In this document: positions 1-6,542 of the stretch, in pieces
Position numbering within the stretch: position 1 is the first letter of the stretch
Layout of the letters: every line of letters starts with the position of its first letter
Origin: Bin80 sp964503085
GTDB lineage: Bacteria; Bacteroidota; Rhodothermia; Rhodothermales; Bin80
NCBI GenBank assembly: GCA_964503085.1
Contig: CAZCYQ010000103.1
Coordinates: 1-6,625, forward strand
Direction of reading: 5' to 3'
DNA length: 6,625 nucleotides
Made by a program: the position numbers and the translations under genes
The notes under the pieces: model-generated
Told to the model about the DNA's origin: nothing
Database searches by the model: none
Seen by the model: only the letters and a program-made list of their open reading frames with translations

Positions 1-2
1 GC

Positions 3-164
3 GCCGGCCAAGTCGCCCGCTACCGCTGGATCCACCAATCGACCGACCAAGGCACTTTCGGCGACCCCACTTTCGGATCCGCCGAAAAGGGAGAGCGCTT
101 CATCCACGCCGCGGTCGAGGTGCTGGTTCGCATCGTCGAGGACATAAGGAAAGGGCACTTGTAG
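3..164 (+). CDS. Creatininase-family amidohydrolase, C-terminal part only
   Basis: This is the last 53 codons of a gene that begins before the window, ending at the TAG at 162-164. The visible protein contains GTFGDPTFGSAEKGERF followed by an amphipathic helix ending RIVEDIRKGHL. The G-(V/T)-(F/Y)-GDP-x-x-x-(S/T)AEKG pattern near the C-terminus is characteristic, from memory, of creatininase-family metal-dependent amidohydrolases (creatinine amidohydrolase and relatives). The metal-binding and catalytic residues lie upstream and cannot be seen, so the substrate is unknown. Its base composition (about 67% G+C by hand count) is clearly higher than the genes that follow, which fits resident chromosomal DNA. 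Its last 40 bases recur at 6543-6582, so this 3' end is probably the integration target of the downstream block. The reading frame and stop look intact, so the insertion would leave the protein full length. The family call rests on a short motif and could be wrong. Confidence 0.6.
   Translation, partial: AGQVARYRWIHQSTDQGTFGDPTFGSAEKGERFIHAAVEVLVRIVEDIRKGHL
125..164 (+). repeat. Left direct repeat (candidate attL) at the 3' end of the creatininase-like gene
   Basis: These 40 bases match 6543-6582 in the same orientation with three mismatches (37/40). They cover the last 12 complete codons plus the stop codon of the upstream gene. From 129 to 164 only two of 36 bases differ, and both changes are synonymous. 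A repeat that exactly ends with a gene's stop codon and brackets a foreign block is the classic signature of site-specific integration into a gene's 3' end. The recombinase responsible is not visible. Confidence 0.75.
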
Positions 165-172
165 CCGAGGAA

Positions 173-201
173 TTGCCCGTTCAGACTGCAACCTCTTTAT
201 T
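173..201 (+). promoter_or_regulatory. Weak candidate promoter for the methyltransferase gene
   Basis: TTGCCC at 173-178 (4/6 to the sigma-70 -35 consensus) and TTTATT at 196-201 (4/6 to the -10 consensus) are 17 bases apart. The pair lies just after the left repeat and upstream of the inverted repeat at 209-223. A match this poor occurs often by chance; it is listed because it sits where a promoter for the block is expected and in its most AT-rich stretch. Confidence 0.2.
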
Positions 202-208
202 AGTACCA

Positions 209-223
209 CCGACGAATTGTCGG
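209..223. promoter_or_regulatory. Inverted repeat upstream of the methyltransferase (possible operator)
   Basis: The sequence CCGACGAATTGTCGG has perfect 5-base arms (CCGAC/GTCGG) around GAATT. It lies 8 bases downstream of the weak -10 candidate, a position where a bound protein could block transcription. C5 methyltransferases of some restriction systems regulate their own promoters through such dyads; that role here is inference. The upstream TTG at 217 falls inside this repeat, which makes it an unlikely translation start. Confidence 0.35.
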
Positions 224-321
224 AAACGGATTCGATACCATCTCCCTTAAGAGCAACGTCCCCAAGGCTCTCCCCTACCTTTGGCGCGCTAGGAATATCG
301 CGTGTCCTCGAATCGGGAGAA

Positions 322-1620
322 ATGAAAACCAATATGGGTAAGTCGCTACGCTTCATTGATTTGTTTGCCGGTCTCGGTGGGTTTCATCTAGCTCTTAAGG
401 AACTTGGCCACCAGTGCGTCTTTGCCTGCGAACTCGATAAGGACCTTGCAGAACTTTACGAGAAGAATTTTGAGATCTGTCCTTCCGGCGATATTCGAGA
501 GCTTGATATCCAATCGCTGCCTGCCCACGACATACTCTGCGCTGGCTTTCCCTGTCAGCCATTTTCAAAAGCTGGAAGCCAGCAAGGGCTTGAGTGTCCG
601 CAATGGGGAGACCTAATCGACTACGTCATCCACATTCTCAGGACCCACAAGCCGCGCTATTTCATCATTGAAAACGTGCCCAACCTTGTGCGGCACGGAC
701 AGGGGAAAACCTGGCGGACGATCAGGCACAGGCTGCGCTGTGCCGGTTACAGCGTCCGAGATAAGTTGCTATCGCCGCATAATTTCGGCGTACCGCAGAT
801 TCGCGAGCGGGCGTTCATCGTTGGCCGTCGCGGTGGCCTAAACGAGTTCTCGTGGCCCGCTTTCTCCCTCAAGCCTGAGCATTCCATACACTTATCCAAA
901 TGCTCCGTGTTGGATAAGCGTCCTGATGACGCTCGACCTTTGTCGGCACGTTCCATACAGTATCTGGAAGCTTGGCAGCAATTTCTTGACCGCTTTCCCA
1001 AGAACGAAGAGTTGCCGTCTTTTCCGATTTGGGCCATGGAGTTCGGTGCTACTTATCCGTACGAAGACAAGACACCTACAGGGATGGGGCTCTCAAAAAT
1101 GGAATCCTTTAAGGGGAGCTTTGGCCGCCCGCTTCGCGACCTGTCAGAACAGGACGTTCTCGCGCAGTTACCTGCCTATGCCCGTGATCCAGCACAGTCT
1201 TTTCCAAAATGGAAAATTGATTTTATCCGTCAGAATCGTGCCTTTTACAAAGGCCATAAGACCTGGATCGACGAATGGCTTCCTTCCGTTCTTGAGTTCG
1301 CCCCGAGCTTTCAGAAGTTCGAATGGAACTGCAAGGAGGAGGAGCGGGATATCTGGCGGTACATTATTCAATTCCGCGCTTCCGGCATTCGCGTCAAGCG
1401 CCCGACGACAGCCCCCTCCCTTGTCGCCATGACGACGAGTCAGGTGCCCGTTATTGCATGGGAGTGCCGATTTATGACGATTCGGGAATGTAGCCGCCTT
1501 CAAAGCATGGATGACTTGCAGCATCTTCCGTCAAATCAGATCGCCGCTTTCAAAGCTCTTGGCAATGCGGTCAATGTTCGTGTGGTGCAAGAGATCGCCC
1601 GTCATCTACTGATTCAATGA
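322..1620 (+). CDS. DNA (cytosine-5-)-methyltransferase, Dcm/HhaI-type
   Basis: Predicted to transfer a methyl group from S-adenosylmethionine to C5 of cytosine in a specific DNA site, marking self DNA. From the ATG at 322 the protein has 432 residues. Motif I is FIDLFAGLGG (11-20). Motif IV is GFPCQPFSKAG, with catalytic Cys78. Motif VI is the ENV triad (117-119). Motif VIII is QIRER (159-163). Motif IX-like RECSRLQ lies at 388-394, and motif X contains GNAV (414-417). About 220 residues between motifs VIII and IX form a large target-recognition region, so the recognition sequence cannot be read off. The start is uncertain. GGGAGA at 315-320 lies very close to ATG 322 and 13 bases before ATG 334. 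Either start puts motif I near the N-terminus, as is usual. An in-frame TTG at 217 would add 35 residues of low-complexity sequence. It is the first gene of the block, 90 bases ahead of the ATPase gene, and all catalytic motifs are intact. Confidence 0.93.
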   Translation: MKTNMGKSLRFIDLFAGLGGFHLALKELGHQCVFACELDKDLAELYEKNFEICPSGDIRELDIQSLPAHDILCAGFPCQPFSKAGSQQGLECPQWGDLIDYVIHILRTHKPRYFIIENVPNLVRHGQGKTWRTIRHRLRCAGYSVRDKLLSPHNFGVPQIRERAFIVGRRGGLNEFSWPAFSLKPEHSIHLSKCSVLDKRPDDARPLSARSIQYLEAWQQFLDRFPKNEELPSFPIWAMEFGATYPYEDKTPTGMGLSKMESFKGSFGRPLRDLSEQDVLAQLPAYARDPAQSFPKWKIDFIRQNRAFYKGHKTWIDEWLPSVLEFAPSFQKFEWNCKEEERDIWRYIIQFRASGIRVKRPTTAPSLVAMTTSQVPVIAWECRFMTIRECSRLQSMDDLQHLPSNQIAAFKALGNAVNVRVVQEIARHLLIQ

Positions 1621-1640
1621 CGCCGGCATTATTGAACCGA

Positions 1641-1653
1641 TCCATCAGATGGA
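1641..1653. repeat. Short inverted repeat in the methyltransferase-ATPase spacer
   Basis: TCCATC and GATGGA form perfect 6-base arms around a single A, 20 bases after the methyltransferase stop. A one-base loop cannot form a normal RNA hairpin, so a protein-binding dyad is more plausible than a terminator; no T-run follows. It may be chance. Confidence 0.3.
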
Positions 1654-1663
1654 AGCTCTGGGG

Positions 1664-1685
1664 CGCGTTGCCTAGGCAATTCGCG
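1664..1685. promoter_or_regulatory. Palindrome upstream of the ATPase gene (possible operator)
   Basis: TTGCCTAGGCAA at 1668-1679 is a perfect 12-base palindrome. CGCG sits immediately before it (1664-1667), and another CGCG follows at 1682-1685 after two unpaired bases, giving an extended 22-base dyad. It ends 25 bases before the TTG start of the ATPase gene. Its position suggests separate control of the ATPase-Z1-nuclease genes relative to the protective methyltransferase. No good promoter was found next to it, so the regulatory role is inferred. Confidence 0.4.
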
Positions 1686-1710
1686 ATTCACGAGAGAGGG
1701 ATAAAGAGTA

Positions 1711-3240
1711 TTGGCGTCCAGAACAGTTGATATCAGGCCCGGCATCAGCATGCTGGCCGTTCTACGACACCTCAACTACAGGCCTTGGTATGCCTTGAGC
1801 GAATTTGTCGATAATGCGGTGGAGAGCTTTGTCAAGCATCGGGAAGCACTGGAGAAGGCGCACGGCAGGCCTCTCAAGCTCCGGGTCAATATTGACATCG
1901 ACACAGCATCGCCAGCTCGTATCTCTATCCGTGACAATGCGGCCGGTATCTTTGAGTCTGAGTATGGTCGAGCCTTTCGGCCAGCCGCTATACCCCCGGA
2001 CCGGTCCGGTCTTGCCGAGTTCGGCATGGGCATGAAGAGTGCAGCCTGTTGGTTCGCTCCCCGGTGGAGTGTGCGCACATCCGCATTGGACGAGCCTATT
2101 GAACGCACGGTGCGCTTTGATATTGAGAACATCGTCAATGACGATATTAAAGAACTTACGATCCAAGAGACTCAAGAAGAGCCCAAACACCACTACACAG
2201 AAATTACCCTTGAGCACATATTCCAGCCGCCTGTTGGGCGTACGACTGCCAAAATCAAGGAGCATCTCACCGATATTTATCGGAAATTCATCCGCGACGG
2301 CCTCCTCGAATTACGCTTCAATGGCGATGCACTGATCTATAGAGATCCGAAAATTCTAGAGGCACCTTACTTCAAGGATAAGGATGGACCTGACCGCATC
2401 TGGCGCAAGGACATCGAGTTTGATTTCGGCAATGGACTCTCTGTTCACGGCTTCGCAGCACTGCGAGAGAAGGCAAGCACGACCAAGGCGGGCTTCTCGC
2501 TTTTCCGGAGAGGCCGCGTCATTCAGGGGAGCGGGGACGAGGGCTATCGTCCTGTCCACGTTTTTGGCCACTCCAATAGCTATCGCTATCAACGGCTATT
2601 CGGAGAGCTTCATCTTGATGGATTTGAAGTAAGCCATACGAAGGATGGGTTCCGGTGGGACGAAAATGAGCAGCCGTTTCTGGAATTGCTGCGCGATCAC
2701 CTAGATAGCGAAGATCTTCCTTTGCTGAGGCAGGCTGAGGGCTACAGGGTCCGTGAGCCAGTCGCACGTATCAAGACAGCCGCCAAGCAAGCCGTTGGCA
2801 ACACAACACAGGTGATGGAGGAGCACTTACCCGAGATATTGCCAGCCGTTGCGGCGGCGGAGCCGGTTGGTACACCGACCGAGGAAACGCCGCAGAAATC
2901 TCTTCTCGCTGGTCACCAGTTTGACATTCGCTTTCGTGATAAGAAATGGTCAATCAAGGTCGAACTCACCAATGATCCGGCGGAGAGTCAGTGGGTTGCC
3001 ATTAGCGATACCCCCAATACGCAAAGCGAGCCACGCAAACTCAGCATCCGGGTTTCTATGGCCCACCCGTTTATGATGCGCTTTGCCCAGACCGACACTG
3101 AAGATGTGGAGGGATTGCTTCGAGTGGCGGCAGCAATCGCGCTAGCCGAGGTTCTGGCTCGTGACTCCGGCGTACGCCAAGCTGGCACTGTCCGGCGCAA
3201 TGTCAATAACATCTTAAAAGAGGCACTATCAGAGCCATAA
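1711..3240 (+). CDS. GHKL-fold ATPase of the MORC/MutL-like restriction-associated family
   Basis: A 509-residue ATP-binding protein predicted to dimerise or change shape on ATP binding and to act on DNA with its operon partners. The GHKL (Bergerat-fold) motifs are in order. The N-box is ALSEFVDNAVES, with presumed catalytic Glu31 and Mg-binding Asn35. The G1 motif is DNAAGI (75-80), and the G2 motif is EFGMGMKSAACWF (103-115). The second lobe has GFSLFRRGRVIQG (261-273) and FEVSHTKDGF (305-314), resembling the conserved Lys-containing region of the S5-like domain in MORC and MutL relatives. An Ala/Pro/Glu-rich linker (about 375-398) precedes a C-terminal domain of about 110 residues that I do not recognise. 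The TTG start is preferred because AGAGGG (1695-1700) lies 10 bases upstream and the RTVDIRPG start resembles relatives; the next in-frame ATG is at 1750. The Z1 gene follows after 12 bases. Which partner it works with is inferred from context. Confidence 0.85.
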   Translation: MASRTVDIRPGISMLAVLRHLNYRPWYALSEFVDNAVESFVKHREALEKAHGRPLKLRVNIDIDTASPARISIRDNAAGIFESEYGRAFRPAAIPPDRSGLAEFGMGMKSAACWFAPRWSVRTSALDEPIERTVRFDIENIVNDDIKELTIQETQEEPKHHYTEITLEHIFQPPVGRTTAKIKEHLTDIYRKFIRDGLLELRFNGDALIYRDPKILEAPYFKDKDGPDRIWRKDIEFDFGNGLSVHGFAALREKASTTKAGFSLFRRGRVIQGSGDEGYRPVHVFGHSNSYRYQRLFGELHLDGFEVSHTKDGFRWDENEQPFLELLRDHLDSEDLPLLRQAEGYRVREPVARIKTAAKQAVGNTTQVMEEHLPEILPAVAAAEPVGTPTEETPQKSLLAGHQFDIRFRDKKWSIKVELTNDPAESQWVAISDTPNTQSEPRKLSIRVSMAHPFMMRFAQTDTEDVEGLLRVAAAIALAEVLARDSGVRQAGTVRRNVNNILKEALSEP

Positions 3241-3247
3241 AAGGAGG
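3241..3247 (+). promoter_or_regulatory. Strong ribosome binding site for the Z1 gene
   Basis: AAGGAGG lies 5 bases before the ATG at 3253 and directly follows the ATPase stop codon. This near-perfect Shine-Dalgarno sequence fixes the Z1 start. It also suggests higher translation of the motor protein than of the TTG-started ATPase. Confidence 0.85.
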
Positions 3248-3252
3248 CATTC

Positions 3253-5493
3253 ATGTCTGATGACACTCCGATAATAATTGAGGCTACTTCCGAGGAATCC
3301 GGTGACAACCGCTGGAATCCGATCTTAGGGCCAGAAACCATCGACTTTCTTGAGGAAGTAGTTCCACAAAGCAGCCGCGATAACGTGAGTGATGCTGCGG
3401 TTTCTATTCTCGCTAAGGGAATTAATCCCAAAGCCGCCACCGGATGGGAAACGGGTCTGGTAGTCGGCTATGTTCAAAGCGGCAAAACGATGTCATTCGA
3501 GGCTGTTGCCGCGCTCGCCCGTGACAATGCCTTCCAAATCGTCATCGTCGTTGCCGGCATCTCCAATCCTCTGCTCGACCAATCGACAGGCCGGCTGCGC
3601 CGTGACTTAAGGCTCGACGAGCCAGACCGTGCACGACGCTGGATTCAGTTTCAGAACCCATCTGATAATGACGCGACGGTTCAGGCCGTTCGTGATGTTC
3701 TGGATGACTGGCGTGATCCCGGAACGCCCGAGGAATACAAGAAGACCGTTCTCATCACAGTCCTCAAAAATCATCTTCACTTGCGGAGCCTCACTGCACT
3801 CGTTGGTGCCCTGAATATGCAGAACGTTCCCGTTCTCATCATTGATGATGAGGCGGATCAAGCCAGCTTGAACACAGAGGCTGCACAAGGACAAGAAAGT
3901 ACAACTTACCGTCGTCTGATGGAGCTTAGGCAGGAGCTACCCAGCCATACATATCTGCAATATACCGCAACGCCGCAAGCTCCACTGTTAGTCAGCATCA
4001 TTGATTCCTTGTCTCCCAACTTTGTTCAGGTCCTTGAGCCTGGCGATACGTATGTTGGAGGGCGCGAGTTTTTCGCCAACAATTCTAACTACGTCCGTGT
4101 AATTCCCCCGGAGGATGTACCCGTAAAGTCCAATCCCTTGAGCGAGCCACCGGAAACTCTCCTACAGGCACTACGCGTTTTTATGGTCGGCGTTACAGCC
4201 GGTCTTCGCGTCAGTCGCAATACCGGAAATCGCTCTATGCTGGTCCATCCTTCACATCGGACTGAGCAGCATCAAGAGTTCTACAACTGGGTTCGAGAGA
4301 TCTTTGAAGCATGGAAGAGCATTCTCACTTTACCGGATGCCGATCCTGACAAGCTGGAATTGATTGAGGATTTTCGTGAAGCCTATGGCGACTTGGCCGA
4401 GACGGCTGGATCAGACCTACTTACTTTCGACGAACTCGTGCCTTCGTTGTCTCTGGCCTTCAGAAATACCCGTGTCCTAGAGGTGAATACTCGTGGCAGG
4501 CGCAGCACGCCTCTGGTGGACTGGCGCAGTGCCTATGGCTGGATACTCGTCGGTGGACAGGCGATGGATCGTGGTTTCACCATAGAAGGCCTCACGGTCA
4601 CCTATATGCCTAGAGGCATCGGTGTGGGCAATGCCGATACCGTGCAGCAACGCGCCCGGTTCTTTGGTTATAAAAGATCGTATCTCGGTTATTGTCGCCT
4701 CTATCTTGAGCAGGGCACACTTAATGCGTTTCAGAACTATGTCGAGCATGAGGAGGATATCCGCAGCCAACTAGAAACCATTCAGCAAGAGAACCGGCCA
4801 TTGAATGAATGGAAGCGCGCTTTCATTCTCGATACAAAATTACGTCCATGCCGACAGACTGTGCTTGAGTTCGATTACATGCGTGGGCGATTTTCTGATG
4901 CTTGGGTGGCACCGCGCGTTGTGCTCGCATCTGATCCTGTCATCCAGGCTAACCGGGAGGCCGTTGAGGCATTCTTGGAGGGAATGACGTTTGTCGACGA
5001 CGACGGCCATCTTGATCGCACCGACATCCAACGTCACGAGGTCTGCCGTGAGGTTCCTCTGCGCGGCGTGATTGAGCAACTCCTCGTGCGTATGCGGATC
5101 ACTGGCACAGTTGATTCGCAGCGCAATACCGGCATGCTTCTTCAACTAAGTCGTGTACTGGAAAACAACCCCGATGAGCGTTGTATCGTCTACCGGATGA
5201 GTCCTCGTCTCAGGCGGAGACGCGGCATCGATGAGAATGGGGAAGTCACCAATCTCTTCCAAGGCGAGGCACCAGTGAATCCGCGAGAGCGGCGCGGCGA
5301 AGTTTATCCCGGAGACCGTGCGATTCGCGATAACGACACAATAACGGTTCAAATTCATACCCTTAATCTCACAAAGAAAAAAAACGACGTTGACGAAATC
5401 GTTATGGAGAATGTGCCTGTAATCGCTGCATGGATTCCGGCACGTCTAGCACGTGGCTGGATCAGCCAGGATCAACCGATCCAAGGCGACTGA
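3253..5493 (+). CDS. Z1-domain superfamily II helicase-like ATPase
   Basis: A 746-residue NTPase of the Z1 family, found in predicted restriction systems beside MORC/MutL ATPases and thought to translocate or remodel DNA. Walker A is GYVQSGKT (72-79, Lys78). Walker B is VLIIDDEADQAS (about 184-195), a DEAD-like box. Motif III-like QYTATPQA lies at about 226-233. The second RecA-like lobe has GGQAMDRGFTIEGL (about 422-435, motif V) and QQRARFFGYKR (453-463, motif VI arginines). The first ~60 residues and the ~260 after the helicase core have no domain I recognise; the latter may hold a partner or DNA contact. The protein seems shorter than many Z1 proteins I recall, but no motif is missing. 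The start is firm because of the AAGGAGG site. The stop overlaps the next gene in TGATG, so the two products are probably made in balanced amounts and may act as a complex. Helicase activity is unproven for this sequence. Confidence 0.88.
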   Translation: MSDDTPIIIEATSEESGDNRWNPILGPETIDFLEEVVPQSSRDNVSDAAVSILAKGINPKAATGWETGLVVGYVQSGKTMSFEAVAALARDNAFQIVIVVAGISNPLLDQSTGRLRRDLRLDEPDRARRWIQFQNPSDNDATVQAVRDVLDDWRDPGTPEEYKKTVLITVLKNHLHLRSLTALVGALNMQNVPVLIIDDEADQASLNTEAAQGQESTTYRRLMELRQELPSHTYLQYTATPQAPLLVSIIDSLSPNFVQVLEPGDTYVGGREFFANNSNYVRVIPPEDVPVKSNPLSEPPETLLQALRVFMVGVTAGLRVSRNTGNRSMLVHPSHRTEQHQEFYNWVREIFEAWKSILTLPDADPDKLELIEDFREAYGDLAETAGSDLLTFDELVPSLSLAFRNTRVLEVNTRGRRSTPLVDWRSAYGWILVGGQAMDRGFTIEGLTVTYMPRGIGVGNADTVQQRARFFGYKRSYLGYCRLYLEQGTLNAFQNYVEHEEDIRSQLETIQQENRPLNEWKRAFILDTKLRPCRQTVLEFDYMRGRFSDAWVAPRVVLASDPVIQANREAVEAFLEGMTFVDDDGHLDRTDIQRHEVCREVPLRGVIEQLLVRMRITGTVDSQRNTGMLLQLSRVLENNPDERCIVYRMSPRLRRRRGIDENGEVTNLFQGEAPVNPRERRGEVYPGDRAIRDNDTITVQIHTLNLTKKKNDVDEIVMENVPVIAAWIPARLARGWISQDQPIQGD

Positions 5494-5495
5494 TG
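5491..5495 (+). promoter_or_regulatory. TGATG stop-start overlap coupling Z1 and nuclease genes
   Basis: The Z1 stop TGA (5491-5493) shares its A with the ATG (5493-5495) of the nuclease-like gene. Such overlaps normally mean translational re-initiation and near-stoichiometric synthesis. A second TGA (5494-5496) also follows in the Z1 frame. Confidence 0.75.
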
Positions 5496-6494
5496 AGCGT
5501 ATCACTCGATGCTCTATTCGAGACGATCGTTGCTCCCGTGGGTGGTGATGCGGGCAAGCCACTCTATGCCGTATTGCCTGTCCCCGACTATCAGAGCTAC
5601 TTTGTCGGTAAGGATCGCGACTCTTACGCCTGCCTATTGATTACTACTGCTGACTCTTCACGACGACAACCACCACCAATCCGCCTTGAAAGTCTCGATG
5701 TCCAGTTTGGATTACCCTGTTACATCAAAAAGGCGTACGAGCCAGACCAAGAAGAACGATTCACTGTCATCCGTTGCCGTTCTCTCGACTATGAGATAGT
5801 CCGCTATTTCCTTTTTATATGCAATGCGGTCTTGCGGATAGTTGGTGATAGGCCGGCACAACACGCCGTGGCTTCAGCCGTGCATCGGCTTGCTGCAATT
5901 TTTCAGAAGACACAAAGACCACCGGCGAGGACTGTAAACGGACTATTTGGGGAACTCTATTTAATCTATCGCAGTACCAATCCGATTAGGACACTAACGG
6001 CTTGGCGCACTGATGAAACAGCCCGCTTCGATTTTGTCGAAGGAGACGTGTGTCTCGATGTCAAGACGACTACAGGCCGAGTGCGTGCTCATAGCTTCTC
6101 TTACGAGCAGTGTAACTCACCCCCTAACACGTTGTCTATCGTCGCGTCTATGTTCGTTGAACGCGTTTCAAGGGGCATCACACTGCGAACTCTCATTGAC
6201 GAGATTCTAGCCGTTGTTGCGTCTGATATGGATCTCGCACTTAAGCTGCATGAGGTGACAGCCGCGACTCTGGGCACGAGTATCAAAGAAGCTATGGAGT
6301 TGGCCTTCGACGTAACCCTCACGGATACATCCTTGCGCTTCTTTAATCTCGCTGATGTGCCTTCTGTCAGAGGGCCTTTACCGGCAGGCGTAAGTGACGT
6401 ACGTTTTCGTTCCGATTTGTCGGCGTTAGAAGATTTGTCCGTGCAAGCACTGATCGACCTCGATCCTATATTCCGGGACCTCCTACCAACCTGA
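5493..6494 (+). CDS. PD-(D/E)XK nuclease-like protein (DUF4420 type)
   Basis: The candidate DNA-cutting component. From the ATG at 5493 it has 333 residues, starting MSVSLDALFETIV. The nuclease core is visible: GLFGELYLIYR with Glu154, FDF with Asp180, and LDVKTT with Asp189 and Lys191. This gives the E...D...DxK arrangement of a restriction-endonuclease fold. The SFSYEQ segment after the DVK strand fits the usual helix. The N-terminal ~130 residues and the C-terminal ~100 are probably DUF4420-specific and unassigned. An earlier in-frame ATG at 5430 would add 21 residues inside the Z1 gene. The later one is preferred because it forms a TGATG stop-start overlap and has AAGG (5483-5486) 6 bases upstream. 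No AIPR gene follows before the right repeat. The fold assignment is fairly secure; nuclease activity and target are inferred from family and context. Confidence 0.82.
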   Translation: MSVSLDALFETIVAPVGGDAGKPLYAVLPVPDYQSYFVGKDRDSYACLLITTADSSRRQPPPIRLESLDVQFGLPCYIKKAYEPDQEERFTVIRCRSLDYEIVRYFLFICNAVLRIVGDRPAQHAVASAVHRLAAIFQKTQRPPARTVNGLFGELYLIYRSTNPIRTLTAWRTDETARFDFVEGDVCLDVKTTTGRVRAHSFSYEQCNSPPNTLSIVASMFVERVSRGITLRTLIDEILAVVASDMDLALKLHEVTAATLGTSIKEAMELAFDVTLTDTSLRFFNLADVPSVRGPLPAGVSDVRFRSDLSALEDLSVQALIDLDPIFRDLLPT

Positions 6495-6542
6495 CTCTGG
6501 CATAGGAAGCTCCACTGGTTGCTAAGGCAGGAAAACGTAAGA
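6495..6542. other. Spacer between last defence gene and right repeat
   Basis: These 48 bases hold no gene. I looked for a stem followed by a T-run and found no convincing intrinsic terminator. Transcription from the block may therefore run into whatever lies past the right repeat. Confidence 0.5.

Larger units (their letters stand above)
165..321 (+). other. Leader region between left repeat and methyltransferase
   Basis: These 157 bases separate the creatininase stop from the preferred methyltransferase start. An open frame in phase with the methyltransferase runs through from a TTG at 217. It would encode a Ser/Pro-rich stretch with no recognisable domain and no good ribosome site, so it is read here as leader. 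The stretch contains a 15-base near-perfect inverted repeat (209-223) and a weak promoter-like pair. No RNA gene is recognised. Confidence 0.5.

Noticed and set aside
251..275. AGAGC/GCTCT inverted repeat in the leader as an attenuator stem
   Set aside because: The 5-base arms are separated by 12 bases with no T-run or alternative pairing; this is expected by chance.
217..321. N-terminal extension of the methyltransferase from TTG at 217
   Set aside because: There is no ribosome site before it, the start lies inside an inverted repeat, the encoded stretch is Ser/Pro-rich and unlike a domain, and motif I normally lies near the N-terminus. The frame is open, so it cannot be fully excluded.
1621..1710. 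A promoter for the ATPase gene in the spacer
   Set aside because: Hexamers such as TTGAAC (1632-1637) and GATAAA (1700-1705) are present but no pair has acceptable spacing, so I could not support a promoter.
747..3440. Long antisense open frames opposite the methyltransferase, ATPase and Z1 genes
   Set aside because: They lie opposite genes with clear domain motifs, have no recognisable domains or ribosome sites, and are explained by the coding bias of the sense strand.
5430..5492. Earlier ATG (5430) for the nuclease-like gene
   Set aside because: It would add 21 residues overlapping the Z1 C-terminus. The ATG at 5493 has a TGATG overlap and a spaced AAGG, and begins with a more protein-like sequence.
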